Below are positions 9,572-17,749 of a stretch of DNA of 64,000 bases, piece by piece. The translations under genes and the position numbers were made by a program. The stretch is from a bacterium. Lineage in GTDB: Bacteria > Chloroflexota > Anaerolineae > Caldilineales > Caldilineaceae. Every line of letters starts with the position of its first letter. Positions within the stretch are counted from its first letter, which is position 1. The stretch is from the NCBI GenBank assembly GCA_016124945.1, contig WGMT01000067.1:1-64000 (forward strand). The letters run 5' to 3'. Below the pieces are notes generated by a model. It saw only the letters and a program-made list of their open reading frames with translations, had not been told where the DNA came from and made no database searches.

Positions 9572-11205
9572 GGCTCAAGCTGCGAAAAATAGCCCCGCAC
9601 ATACTCCTCCATCCCCGCCGGGATCGCCTCGCGTTCGAGCGCCTGGTTGGCGGCGTCGATGTAGGTGCCGAAAACGTCCTGGTAGGGGACGAGGGGTGCA
9701 GCAGCGCTGCCGGGGAGGGGCTGTTCGGTTTCGCGCACCTGGGTTTCGCCCTGGCCGGTCTGCTGGCCAGGGACGATGAATTCGCCGTCGGTGTCGCCGC
9801 GCCGTTCCCAGGGGACGTAGACTTGATCGGCCATCTGCTCTTCAGTGCTGTTGGGGGCATCCCCGCGCGGTGCGTCGGCGCGTCCGCTGCCGGTGTTGGG
9901 CGGGAGGGTGGAGGCGTTGGTGCCGCCACCGCTCCCCGCGCTGTTGCCCTGATTGTTGCCAGGGTTGTTGCCGGAGCCGTTGCCCGGCGTGTCGCCCGGG
10001 TTCTGCCCCGGCTGGTTCGACGGCGCGGACGCCGCCGCGGCGGACTGGTTGCCGCCTGCCTGCGCCATGACCTGTCGGCCAGATTGCAGGCTATCCAACG
10101 TCCGCGCCAGGACGGCCTGGGCGTCGGCGTCAGATTGCGCGGATTCCATTGCTTCGGCGGCAGACTGCGCGGCGGACTGGGCGGCGGAGGCGTCACCGGC
10201 CTGGGCGGCCTGGGCGAGAGAGGCCAATGCCTGGGCCAATTCGGCGTTGCCCGCGGCGGCGGCTTCGCCGGCCAGTTGCGAGAGTTCGCGGGCCAGGGCT
10301 TCTAGCGCTGCTTCGTCGAGCGAATCCAGCGCTTCGGCCAGGGCTTCGAGGGCCTCGGCGGCGTCGGTCGGTTCGGCCTGGGCGTTGGCTGCCGCCAGCG
10401 CTTCAAGCTGGGCGGCGAGGGCTTCGAGTGCTGCCTGTTGGGCAGCGAAATCGGCGTCGAGACGGTTGCGCAGTTGCTCTTCCAGGGCGGCGAAGTCGGC
10501 GAGGGCTTCTTCCTGGTCGCCGCGGTTGGCGCGCAGTTCCTCGGCTAACTCGGCCAGTTGACGGGCCAGTTCTTCGCGATCCTCCGGCGTTAGTTCGGTG
10601 GACGCTTCCACCTCTTCGGCCAATTCTTCAACACGTTCGGCGGCTTCCTGGGCGGCGCGGGCGATGGCGGCGCGCTCGGCCAGGATCTGATCCATCGGAT
10701 TGGGCAGCAACGCCAGCGCCAGGACCGCGACCACCAGTACCCCCGCAATGCGCAGTGGGCCGGTCAGCCACGTCAGCGGAAAGTCGCGGGCAGGGTCCAC
10801 GCTGTGGGCGGCGGCGAGGGCGTCGTCCTGTTGACGGGTGAGCAGATCGGGATCGAAATGGTGCGCGTGCGCAGTGGACGAATCGACGTGGGTCAGAGTC
10901 CACGCCGTGGAAAGGCGCTCTTTGAGATGCAGTTCCACGTCCACACGGCGGGCGATCTGAGACGGCGAAAGCGGGCGCGCCAGCGTCCACATTGCCACGG
11001 CGGGCAGCCAGAGCAAGAGCGGGGCCAACGTCCACCAAATGGCATTTTCTACGGGCCAGAAACGGGCAACGATCTGCACGAGGACGGCGACGGCCAAGGC
11101 AGGCCACAGCGTGCGCTGCGCCAGCCGCCAGCCGTCACGTAGGCGCAAGCGCCGTCCTAGCCGGGCCAGGATGGGGTCGAGGGAGTCGCCGGTAAACATA
11201 CTCAT
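9568..11205 (-). CDS. Membrane protein with long Ala/Glu-rich coiled coil, unknown function
   Basis: The 545-residue protein has two or three hydrophobic segments within the first ~190 residues (TLWPALAVAVLVQIVA; WWTLAPLLLWLPAVAMW; around IAGVLVVAVLALALL). A long Ala/Glu/Leu coiled coil (about 195-360) follows, then a Gly/Asn/Ser-rich linker (about 390-440) and a short acidic C-terminal domain. I do not recognise a named family. The ATG at 11205 is preferred over 11214 because it forms an ATGA overlap with the stop of the ABC permease, suggesting translational coupling. Position between an ABC permease and a MoxR ATPase suggests an accessory envelope component; this is inference only. Confidence 0.75.
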   Translation of the reverse strand: MSMFTGDSLDPILARLGRRLRLRDGWRLAQRTLWPALAVAVLVQIVARFWPVENAIWWTLAPLLLWLPAVAMWTLARPLSPSQIARRVDVELHLKERLSTAWTLTHVDSSTAHAHHFDPDLLTRQQDDALAAAHSVDPARDFPLTWLTGPLRIAGVLVVAVLALALLPNPMDQILAERAAIARAAQEAAERVEELAEEVEASTELTPEDREELARQLAELAEELRANRGDQEEALADFAALEEQLRNRLDADFAAQQAALEALAAQLEALAAANAQAEPTDAAEALEALAEALDSLDEAALEALARELSQLAGEAAAAGNAELAQALASLAQAAQAGDASAAQSAAQSAAEAMESAQSDADAQAVLARTLDSLQSGRQVMAQAGGNQSAAAASAPSNQPGQNPGDTPGNGSGNNPGNNQGNSAGSGGGTNASTLPPNTGSGRADAPRGDAPNSTEEQMADQVYVPWERRGDTDGEFIVPGQQTGQGETQVRETEQPLPGSAAAPLVPYQDVFGTYIDAANQALEREAIPAGMEEYVRGYFSQLEP

Positions 11206-12755
11206 TCGCCCCATGACGCTCTTGTCTCCGTCACCTGCCAGCCGCCGTCCTCATCGCCCAGACGATCCAGCACATAGGCGCGCCCCGCAGACGCGCCTGT
11301 GGGCAGCGTGGCGGAAATCGACACAAGGACGGTATCCTCATCGGGGGCGCGTAGGCTGCCGAACACGATAAACAACTCATCCGCCGCCATTTCGGCAGGC
11401 ACTTCGTCGGTCCACGCCACGGTGGGCACTTCGTCGATCAGGAACGATGACAGTTCTACCTGGAAGGCGTCGGGAATGGGCTGCTTGGGTTGCACAGCAG
11501 TCGTGGCAAAGCCGACGACATCGTCGGTGGTGGTGGCAATCAACAACGTCGGCATGGCAGGCAGATCCAGCTCGGCAAGGAGTTGGTTCACCGCGGCGCT
11601 GTAGATGGCGACAGCTTCGGCTGGCGGGTAGCCATCTACGAGCATAGGGGTCGGCGTCCCCGGGGTTGGGGTCGGATCGGCCACAGCGCGCACTTCTACG
11701 GCGCGAACAGCCATCGGCGCGGGCATTGCCATGCCGTCAAATGGCGTGGGTGTGGGCAAAGGCGAGAAGATGCTGCCCTGGTATTGATCCGACGTCGTTT
11801 GAAAAGCGAAGATCGTGCCGCCGCCCACCAACGCTACCACCAACAGCGCCGTCGTCACACCCGAAGCGCGCAGCCGCCAGCGGCGGATGGGCTGGATCTG
11901 CTGCACGGACAGGCCGTAGAGCAGCAGGGTCAAGGCGGCGTAGAAGACCAGGCTGTAGTGGTAAAGCGGACGCACGATAACTGTGCTCATGCCGTTAAGA
12001 CGGTTCAGTTCGCCGCTGAGCGCCATGCCCAGGCCCCCAAGGAAATTGCCGTTGCTGTTAGAAAGCGACGGTGTCATGGCCGAAAAGAGCGCGCTGAGCG
12101 GGTTGGGGATGAGCAGCCAGCTTGGCGGCAGACTTTGTTGAATGATGCCGGTGGCAATGTAGACAGCCAGCGGCCCTACCACAAGGATCAACACAAAGAG
12201 ATAGCTCATCACCGTGGCGCGGGCGGTGCGTCCTAGCCAGACGGAGAAGAAGATGCCCACCACACCCAGCATCACGGCAATGGTCACCAGCACGATCAGC
12301 GCCTTGAACATTTCCGTGAGCGCCACACCGCCAAAGATGAAGACGAGGCTGGCCAACGGCACAGCGGCAAAGATCAAGAGGAAGACATAACTGAGCGCCG
12401 CGATCAGCTTGCCCCACAGGATGCTTGCCGGGTGTAGCGGTGTAGTGAGGAGCATGTCATAGGTCAATTTCTCACGTTCACTGCTCACCGCGCTTGCCGT
12501 CACCGCGGGGGTGACAAAACAGATGATGGCCAGGAGCAGCAATGCCAGCCCACTGAAAAGCGCCTGGCCAATGCTTGCACTAAGCATCGACGTGTAAAAC
12601 ATATTGGCCACCATGATGCGATAGAGGCCATAGAGCGCACCACCCAGCAACAGCAGCATCCCCGTCAAAATCGCAAACGCCCGCCCCCCACGCATGCGCG
12701 AGCGCAGTTCTTTGACGATGATGGGGTTGGGGGCGAGGTTTGAAAGTAAGTTCAT
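11202..12755 (-). CDS. ABC-2 type transporter permease
   Basis: The 517-residue protein starts with the family motif NPIIVKELRSRMR, followed by at least six hydrophobic segments between residues ~25 and ~300 (for example FAILTGMLLLLGGALYGLY and LALLLLAIICFVTPAVTASA). A long soluble C-terminal region (about 320-517) rich in Pro/Thr has no recognised domain; this extension is unusual for a permease and may be extracytoplasmic. It pairs with the ATPase encoded immediately upstream (start 13865). Substrate unknown; the neighbourhood suggests an envelope component rather than a drug. Confidence 0.85.
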   Translation of the reverse strand: MNLLSNLAPNPIIVKELRSRMRGGRAFAILTGMLLLLGGALYGLYRIMVANMFYTSMLSASIGQALFSGLALLLLAIICFVTPAVTASAVSSEREKLTYDMLLTTPLHPASILWGKLIAALSYVFLLIFAAVPLASLVFIFGGVALTEMFKALIVLVTIAVMLGVVGIFFSVWLGRTARATVMSYLFVLILVVGPLAVYIATGIIQQSLPPSWLLIPNPLSALFSAMTPSLSNSNGNFLGGLGMALSGELNRLNGMSTVIVRPLYHYSLVFYAALTLLLYGLSVQQIQPIRRWRLRASGVTTALLVVALVGGGTIFAFQTTSDQYQGSIFSPLPTPTPFDGMAMPAPMAVRAVEVRAVADPTPTPGTPTPMLVDGYPPAEAVAIYSAAVNQLLAELDLPAMPTLLIATTTDDVVGFATTAVQPKQPIPDAFQVELSSFLIDEVPTVAWTDEVPAEMAADELFIVFGSLRAPDEDTVLVSISATLPTGASAGRAYVLDRLGDEDGGWQVTETRASWGE

Positions 12756-12773
12756 AGATTCGTTGACCGTTTC

Positions 12774-12930
12774 GTTGGTGATTGGTGATTTGTGATTGGT
12801 GATTGGGGCGGATTCTTTCGGCGTTGATGATGGGATGATGGGATGTGAGTCTCGCCACGAGCCATCATCTCCATCATCCCATCATCTCGCGGCAGCGACT
12901 TCTCCCCAATCACAAATCACCAATCCCTAC
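12774..12930. repeat. Nested inverted-repeat element between ABC ATPase and permease genes
   Basis: Words of the type ATTGGTGATTTGTGATTGG (12781 onward) reappear inverted at 12903-12924, and an inner pair built on GATGATGGGATG / CATCATCCCATC lies between them. The element separates two genes of one transporter, so it must be transcribed through or terminate only partially. No coding capacity is seen. Confidence 0.65.
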
Positions 12931-13865
12931 TCTCCGCGCGTCAGCCGCAAAAAGACCTCTTCGAGATCACTATTTTCTTCGTAAAACGAGACGACCTGAT
13001 GGCCGCCGTTGACCAGTGCGGCAAGGGCGGCGGCGACGTCGGCGTCTTCGCCCACAAAATCCACGTCGAGGACGCTGTCGGTGTGGCGAATTTCGCCGAC
13101 GCCTGGATGGGCGGAGAGCAGTTTCTGCGCGGCATCGGGATCAGAGAGCAGCTTGATCTGCAAGATGCGTCCATGCCGGGCCTGGCGCATGATCTGGCTC
13201 AGCGGGCCACTGGCGACAAGTTTGCCGTGTTCGATGATGCCCAGCGAATCACACAATTCGGCCAGTTCGGCCAGAATGTGCGAACTGACGATAATCGTCT
13301 TGCCCATCGCGCCCAGTTCACGCAGCAGCTCACGCATTTCCACCCGCGCCCGGGGATCGAGACCAGAGGCCGGTTCGTCCAACAACAGCACCTGCGGCTC
13401 GTGGACCAACGCATGGGCCAGGCAGAGACGCTGGCGCATGCCGCGCGAGAGGCTTTCCACGTAGGCGTCGCGCTTGTCGCTCAGATCGACCAGGGCCAAC
13501 AGTTCGTGGACCACGGTTTTGCGTCGCGCTGTCGGCAGTTTGTGGCAACGGGCGAAAAAGTCGAGATATTCCCACACCAGCATGTCTTCGTAGACGCCGA
13601 AGAAGTCGGGCATGTAGCCGATTTCGCGGCGAAAGTGATCCCAATCCTGGCCGGCATCTTTGCCGTGGAAGTGAATCTGGCCCGAAGACGGCGCTTGCAG
13701 CCCGGCCAGCATGCGCAGTGTGGTCGTCTTCCCCGCGCCATTGGGGCCGATCAACCCAAAGATCGCGCCGGACGGCACAACCAGGTTGAGATCGTCCACG
13801 GCCACGAGGTTGCCATATCGGCGGGTGAGATGGGTGGTTTCGACGGCGGCGGTGGTCTGTGTCAT
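12927..13865 (-). CDS. ABC transporter ATP-binding protein
   Basis: The 312-residue protein contains Walker A GPNGAGKT (40-47), signature LSRGMRQR, Walker B VLLLDEPASGLDP and the H-loop region SSHILAELAELCD. The arrangement and the ~80-residue C-terminal extension match the CcmA/NatA class of ATPases that partner with ABC-2 permeases. It energises the permease encoded next (11202-12755). The start at 13865 is the only reasonable ATG before the conserved domain. It lies downstream of the large secreted/membrane protein with a palindromic element between them. Confidence 0.92.
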   Translation of the reverse strand: MTQTTAAVETTHLTRRYGNLVAVDDLNLVVPSGAIFGLIGPNGAGKTTTLRMLAGLQAPSSGQIHFHGKDAGQDWDHFRREIGYMPDFFGVYEDMLVWEYLDFFARCHKLPTARRKTVVHELLALVDLSDKRDAYVESLSRGMRQRLCLAHALVHEPQVLLLDEPASGLDPRARVEMRELLRELGAMGKTIIVSSHILAELAELCDSLGIIEHGKLVASGPLSQIMRQARHGRILQIKLLSDPDAAQKLLSAHPGVGEIRHTDSVLDVDFVGEDADVAAALAALVNGGHQVVSFYEENSDLEEVFLRLTRGE

Positions 13866-13884
13866 GCAAAATTTCCTATGTCAT

Positions 13885-13981
13885 AGCTGCACGCAACCTG
13901 CGTGCGGGGTGTGGTCAACGATGCCTTTTACATCGAACGCGATCCGGTCCTCATTGTCCCGCACGCAGGTTGCGTGCGGCT
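13885..13981. repeat. 97-bp element with 24-bp inverted-repeat ends
   Basis: Arms at 13885-13908 (AGCTGCACGCAACCTGCGTG...) and 13958-13981 are complementary with a single mismatch. Each arm is itself partly palindromic around GCACGCAACCTGCGTGC. The right arm overlaps the stop codon of the upstream gene. It is probably a mobile palindromic unit that may also serve as a transcript-end hairpin. Confidence 0.8.
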
Positions 13982-16430
13982 ACGGTTTGGTCCCCGAGAT
14001 CCCCATGCCCAGGTAGATACAGCCACCGCCGTTGGCCTGCGCGCTGACCCGTAGACGAATCTTGCCTTCGTCGTTCATGAGACCGTCCACAAAGGCGATG
14101 TCGTTGATCCCAAGTTGCGGCGAGTCTAGCGCCAGCCAGCTTTCGTCGTCCCAGTTGTAGAGCGCGGTGTCGGGCGCGTTCATCCAGCCGCCGTCGGTGC
14201 GCAAGGACAGGTGTAGATCCCAAAGCTCGCTGTCGCGGAAATCGGGCGGCACGGTGAAGTCGAAGATGGCGTCTCCGCGGTTGAGAAAAATCGATGCATT
14301 GCCAGTTGGGCCACAGGTGCCGCCTTCCACAGGCATTTCCACCAGTTCGTTGGCAAGCAGGCCGGGCGGCAGGGAAAATGGCCCGGCTTCAGGCGCTGGG
14401 TAAGCGAAACTGGTGTAGTAAAGCGCTGTGGTCTGCCGGCTAAGCAGTTGACCAGGCACTTCGACGACAGGCGGCGCCTCGTTAAACCAGCCAATCAGGA
14501 AAATCTCGCCGGCGCTGGCCGTGGCCTGCATAAAGCCGTCGAAGCCCATGCTCCCCTGCAAAAGATTGTCGAGGACGGTGCGCTTGAGTTCCACCTCACG
14601 GTTGGGCGGACCGCCGGTATAGTCTGGCTGGTAGAGACGCCAGGCCAGCGTGGAACCGAGCATGACATCGCTGGTTTGGGTCATTTCCAGGGTGGCGGCA
14701 ACGCTGCCACCGGCGGCGATGTCGCCGATGCGGGTAAACTGCTCTCCCCAGACCACGGTGACATCGGTCAGCGGGAAGTCGGTGCGGTTGACCACCTCGC
14801 CGATGATGCCATCTTCGTTAAAACGGAAATCAGCATCGATTGCGCCGAAATCGTCCCAGCGGGTCTGCTGCATGAAGCTGCGCATGGACCATTGGTTGAT
14901 GTTCAGCCCACGCAGGCGGCTGGGTTGTCCCTGAATGATCACCATCTCGTTGCCCGGTGTCGGCGCGCCGCTGTTCCACGGATCGGCGTTGCGCGCCAGC
15001 GGGCTGAGCAGCCCTTCGCCGTCGACTACGATTTCGTAGGAGTCCTGAGCCGGCGAGAAGAGGCCCATGTAGCTCGTCACCTCGGTGATGCCGCCATCGG
15101 TGGGGCGGATCAGCGCGATCTTGTTGAGGATGAGGTCATCGCCGCGCAGCGCATAACCGATGCCGAACGCACCACCTGAAAAGATCAGTGTGATCAGGGG
15201 AATGGTGGCCCACGCCCACTGCAAGCGCCGCATCTGCCGCAGCACCAAGTAATTGACAGGCCCCACCAGCAGAATGTAAATGCCGAGCAGGATGGTCAAA
15301 TTGCGCACCGAAGGCAGATCGAGCGAAGGCAGCATGGAGAGCGGATACTCCATCTGTTCGGCGCGCATGCGGTCGGGCGATATGTCGGGCGGCAGGAAGT
15401 CGGGGTAGGCCACACCCGGCCCCAGCAGATTGAGCCAGAAATCAGAAAGGCCGGCCCAGGCGTCGAAGGGCGAGGACGTTACATCTAGAGCGACGAAGTG
15501 AACCGCGCCCTGGCCAAGCGGGCGTTCCACGAGCAGCGGAATGTCGTCTTCGGCCACAAGGGTGGTACCGTCCACTGTACCGCGCGCCACGGCAAAAGGA
15601 CCCGGCACCCGAATCGCCGCATCGTCGGCATAGGTCGCCAACGCGGGGACGCTGTCCATATCCACCAACGATTGGGGGCGCAGTGGCAGCAGCGCATCGG
15701 GCAGACCGGCAGCGGTAGTCAGCGCGCCGGCGCCGCCGCCGATGACAAGTCGCCCGCCAGCTTCCACCCAACCGGTGAGCACGTCCACCTGTTCAGGGGT
15801 AAGGTTGGACGTATCTGTGTTGTTGAGGATGAGCAGTTCGAACGAACGCAGACCGTCGACGCGGTCGGGCAAATCGGCCAGAGAGATGTCTACGAGCGAG
15901 ATGGGGCGTGGCTGGCCGGGCAGCGTCAGGCTGCTGATCTGCGAGAGCGCGCCACGTTCGGGGGCGACGATGCCCACCAGGAAATGAATGGCCGAGAGCG
16001 GCTGCACCGTCACCGCGCGACTGAGGACAGGGGCAGCGTTGGGATTACCAACATCAACCAGGTTGACGGTCAACTCGCGCGAGAAGCTGTTGGGCGGCAC
16101 ATAGAGGACGATGCGCTTGCGTGCGCCGCCGGGCAGTTCGGCAGGCGTAGCGTAGGTGATCTGCCCGCTACGGCTGTTGATCTGGACCTGCACCTGGGCG
16201 TTGAGGTCGCGGCCCTGGTTTTCCAATTCCACCCAGATGGGCAGCCATTCGCCGTACTTGAAGTAACCGTCAAAGGCCGCCGTTACCTGCATAGACAACG
16301 GATTCGTTGATCCTTGGGCCGAAACCGTAGACGATGCGCTGCCAAACAGGAACATGGCCAAAACGACAGCGAAAAGATAGAACGCGGATGGAGCAGATTG
16401 GGCGAATCTATCGGATTTGGGAAAGGTCAT
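13980..16430 (-). CDS. Large exported membrane protein at head of ABC/MoxR cluster, unknown function
   Basis: The protein is 816 residues from the ATG at 16430; an alternative GTG at 16472 would lengthen the N-terminus. It opens with a signal peptide (hydrophobic AFYLFAVVLAMFLFG, cleavage probably after VSAQ). A beta-rich region starts near YFKYGEWLPIWVELENQGRD, followed by a GATase-like region, then two transmembrane helices in the middle around NLTILLGIYILLVGPVNYLV and TIPLITLIFSGGAFGIG. The C-terminal half is extracytoplasmic and beta-rich. The PVNYLVLR motif after a membrane helix recurs in proteins encoded next to ABC-2 transporters (family impression, not tested). It is probably the first gene of the minus-strand module. 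Confidence 0.8.
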   Translation of the reverse strand: MTFPKSDRFAQSAPSAFYLFAVVLAMFLFGSASSTVSAQGSTNPLSMQVTAAFDGYFKYGEWLPIWVELENQGRDLNAQVQVQINSRSGQITYATPAELPGGARKRIVLYVPPNSFSRELTVNLVDVGNPNAAPVLSRAVTVQPLSAIHFLVGIVAPERGALSQISSLTLPGQPRPISLVDISLADLPDRVDGLRSFELLILNNTDTSNLTPEQVDVLTGWVEAGGRLVIGGGAGALTTAAGLPDALLPLRPQSLVDMDSVPALATYADDAAIRVPGPFAVARGTVDGTTLVAEDDIPLLVERPLGQGAVHFVALDVTSSPFDAWAGLSDFWLNLLGPGVAYPDFLPPDISPDRMRAEQMEYPLSMLPSLDLPSVRNLTILLGIYILLVGPVNYLVLRQMRRLQWAWATIPLITLIFSGGAFGIGYALRGDDLILNKIALIRPTDGGITEVTSYMGLFSPAQDSYEIVVDGEGLLSPLARNADPWNSGAPTPGNEMVIIQGQPSRLRGLNINQWSMRSFMQQTRWDDFGAIDADFRFNEDGIIGEVVNRTDFPLTDVTVVWGEQFTRIGDIAAGGSVAATLEMTQTSDVMLGSTLAWRLYQPDYTGGPPNREVELKRTVLDNLLQGSMGFDGFMQATASAGEIFLIGWFNEAPPVVEVPGQLLSRQTTALYYTSFAYPAPEAGPFSLPPGLLANELVEMPVEGGTCGPTGNASIFLNRGDAIFDFTVPPDFRDSELWDLHLSLRTDGGWMNAPDTALYNWDDESWLALDSPQLGINDIAFVDGLMNDEGKIRLRVSAQANGGGCIYLGMGISGTKP

Positions 16431-16563
16431 GGTTGGTGCTTTCGTGTTGCTGGCTTGCAGATTTCTGTCCACAGATACCGCAGGTTACAAGGATTGCAGA
16501 GGATTGTCCTCAGTAAATTGTGGAATCGAACTGGATCTTTGACGTAGTCTTTCAACAATCTAA

Positions 16564-16805
16564 ACCGCAAAGGCGCAAAGGACGCAAAGAAGAAGAAGGA
16601 CACGGCTTTCACGGATTAAAAGGATTTACAGAAGAATGCAGAACAAGGATACAACGGTTTCAGGATCGCTTTTTCTGCCCTCCACAGAATCCTGAAATCC
16701 GTGTCCTTGTTTCTCTTTCTCTTTCTCTTTCTCTTTCTCTTTCTCTTTCTCTTTCTCTTTCTCTTTCTCCTCTTTGCACCTTTGCACCTTTGCGCCTTTG
16801 CGGTG
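16564..16805. repeat. Inverted-repeat element with ten TTTCTC copies
   Basis: The left end ACCGCAAAGGCGCAAAGG (16564) returns inverted at the right end (CTTTGCGCCTTTGCGGT, to 16804). Inside are GGACACGG-type and AAAAGGATTT words and a perfect tract of ten tandem TTTCTC units (16710-16769), a likely slippage hotspot. The same end sequence occurs at 17401-17584 and 17653-17683. It fills most of the 500-bp gap between the exported-protein gene and the MarR gene; no gene is seen in it. Confidence 0.8.
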
Positions 16806-16863
16806 AACATTTGAGTCAGTCTCTGTCCTAGAACGATCCGCGTATGGAAAATGTTTCCACGAT

Positions 16864-16926
16864 TTGACAATCTCTTTTGATCGCAGCAGAATAGTTAGGC
16901 AACTTAACCATTAAGGAACTTACCTA
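16864..16926 (+). promoter_or_regulatory. Promoter and candidate autoregulatory operator of the marR-type gene
   Basis: TTGACA (16864-16869) is followed after 17 nt by CAGAAT (16887-16892), a plausible sigma-70 promoter. Directly downstream lies an imperfect inverted repeat running from TAGG (16896) to CCTA (16926), centred on CTTAACCATTAAG. MarR proteins commonly bind such sites over their own promoters; the assignment is inference from position and symmetry. Confidence 0.5.
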
Positions 16927-16931
16927 GTTTC

Positions 16932-17393
16932 ATGAACACATCGTCCTCTTCGCACGACGAACTGCTCACTGCCGCCATCGACCGTTTCTGGGATGCCGTT
17001 CCGCCGACGTGGAACCGCATCCGCACGAATGTGCGCGGCATTGCCGCGGAGCACTTCGACATTTCGGTGGAACAATTTCATATTTTACGCCATATCCGCA
17101 AGGGGCTGGCATCGGCGAGTCAACTGGCCGACGAGCGGCAGATCAGTCGCGCCGCCGTCAGCCAGACGGTCAACACACTGGTAGAAAAGGGGCTGATCTT
17201 GCGCCGACAAGAGGCCGAAGACCGGCGCTTTGTCCATTTGGCGTTGAGCGAAGAAGGCAACCGCCTGCTCGACGCCATCTTCCAAGAAAACCGGGCGTGG
17301 ATGCGCGCCAAAATGGAAACCCTCGCCCCCGCCGAACTGGAAGGTGTGATCCAGGCGATGGACGTGTTGAAACGGACGTTTGAGGAAACCTAA
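16932..17393 (+). CDS. MarR-family transcriptional regulator
   Basis: The 153-residue protein has the MarR winged helix-turn-helix: recognition region ASQLADERQISRAAVSQTVN (about residues 57-77) followed by the wing with LEKG-type and RRQEAEDRRFVHLALSEEG. It is probably a ligand-responsive repressor of itself and of the two exporter genes that follow on the same strand. About 350 nt with a palindromic element separate it from the first exporter gene, so co-transcription is not certain. The ATG lies immediately downstream of the candidate operator. Length is normal for the family. Confidence 0.9.
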   Translation: MNTSSSSHDELLTAAIDRFWDAVPPTWNRIRTNVRGIAAEHFDISVEQFHILRHIRKGLASASQLADERQISRAAVSQTVNTLVEKGLILRRQEAEDRRFVHLALSEEGNRLLDAIFQENRAWMRAKMETLAPAELEGVIQAMDVLKRTFEET

Positions 17394-17400
17394 AAATAAA

Positions 17401-17683
17401 TTCACCGCAAAGGCGCAAAGGACGCAAAGAAGAAGAAGAAGAAGAAGAAGAAGAAGAAGAAGAAGAAGAAGGACACAGATTTCACGGATTAAAAGGATTT
17501 CTAGAAGGATGTAGAAAAGAGATGCATCTCTCGTCTTCTCCTTTCTCCTCTCCTCTTTGCGTCCTTTGCGCCTTTGCGGTGAACATCTGAGCCCCTTGCG
17601 GTGACATCTCAGAATCCTGGAAATCCATAAAATCTGTGGATCTCTTCTCTGCCCTTTGCGTCCTTTGCGCCTTTGCGGTGAAC
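17401..17683. repeat. Second copy of the CCGCAAAGGCGC element with GAA tract, plus a half copy
   Basis: TTCACCGCAAAGGCGCAAAG at 17401 begins an element that contains about sixteen GAA triplets (17422-17470). It returns inverted at CTTTGCGCCTTTGCGGTGAA (ending 17584). A further right-end half copy lies at 17653-17683. The whole 356-bp gap between the MarR gene and the first exporter gene is made of this material, with GAATCCTGGAAATCC-type words between the two right ends. Confidence 0.75.
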
Positions 17684-17749
17684 CTTTGCATCCTTTTTGT
17701 CTGTGAAATCTGTGGACAAATTCTCTTTCATCTGTGGAGTGGACGGCCA

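Noticed and set aside
16520..16831. 103-codon frame through the TTTCTC tract encoding a Leu-Ser repeat peptide
   Set aside because: It is driven entirely by the hexanucleotide repeat inside an inverted-repeat element.
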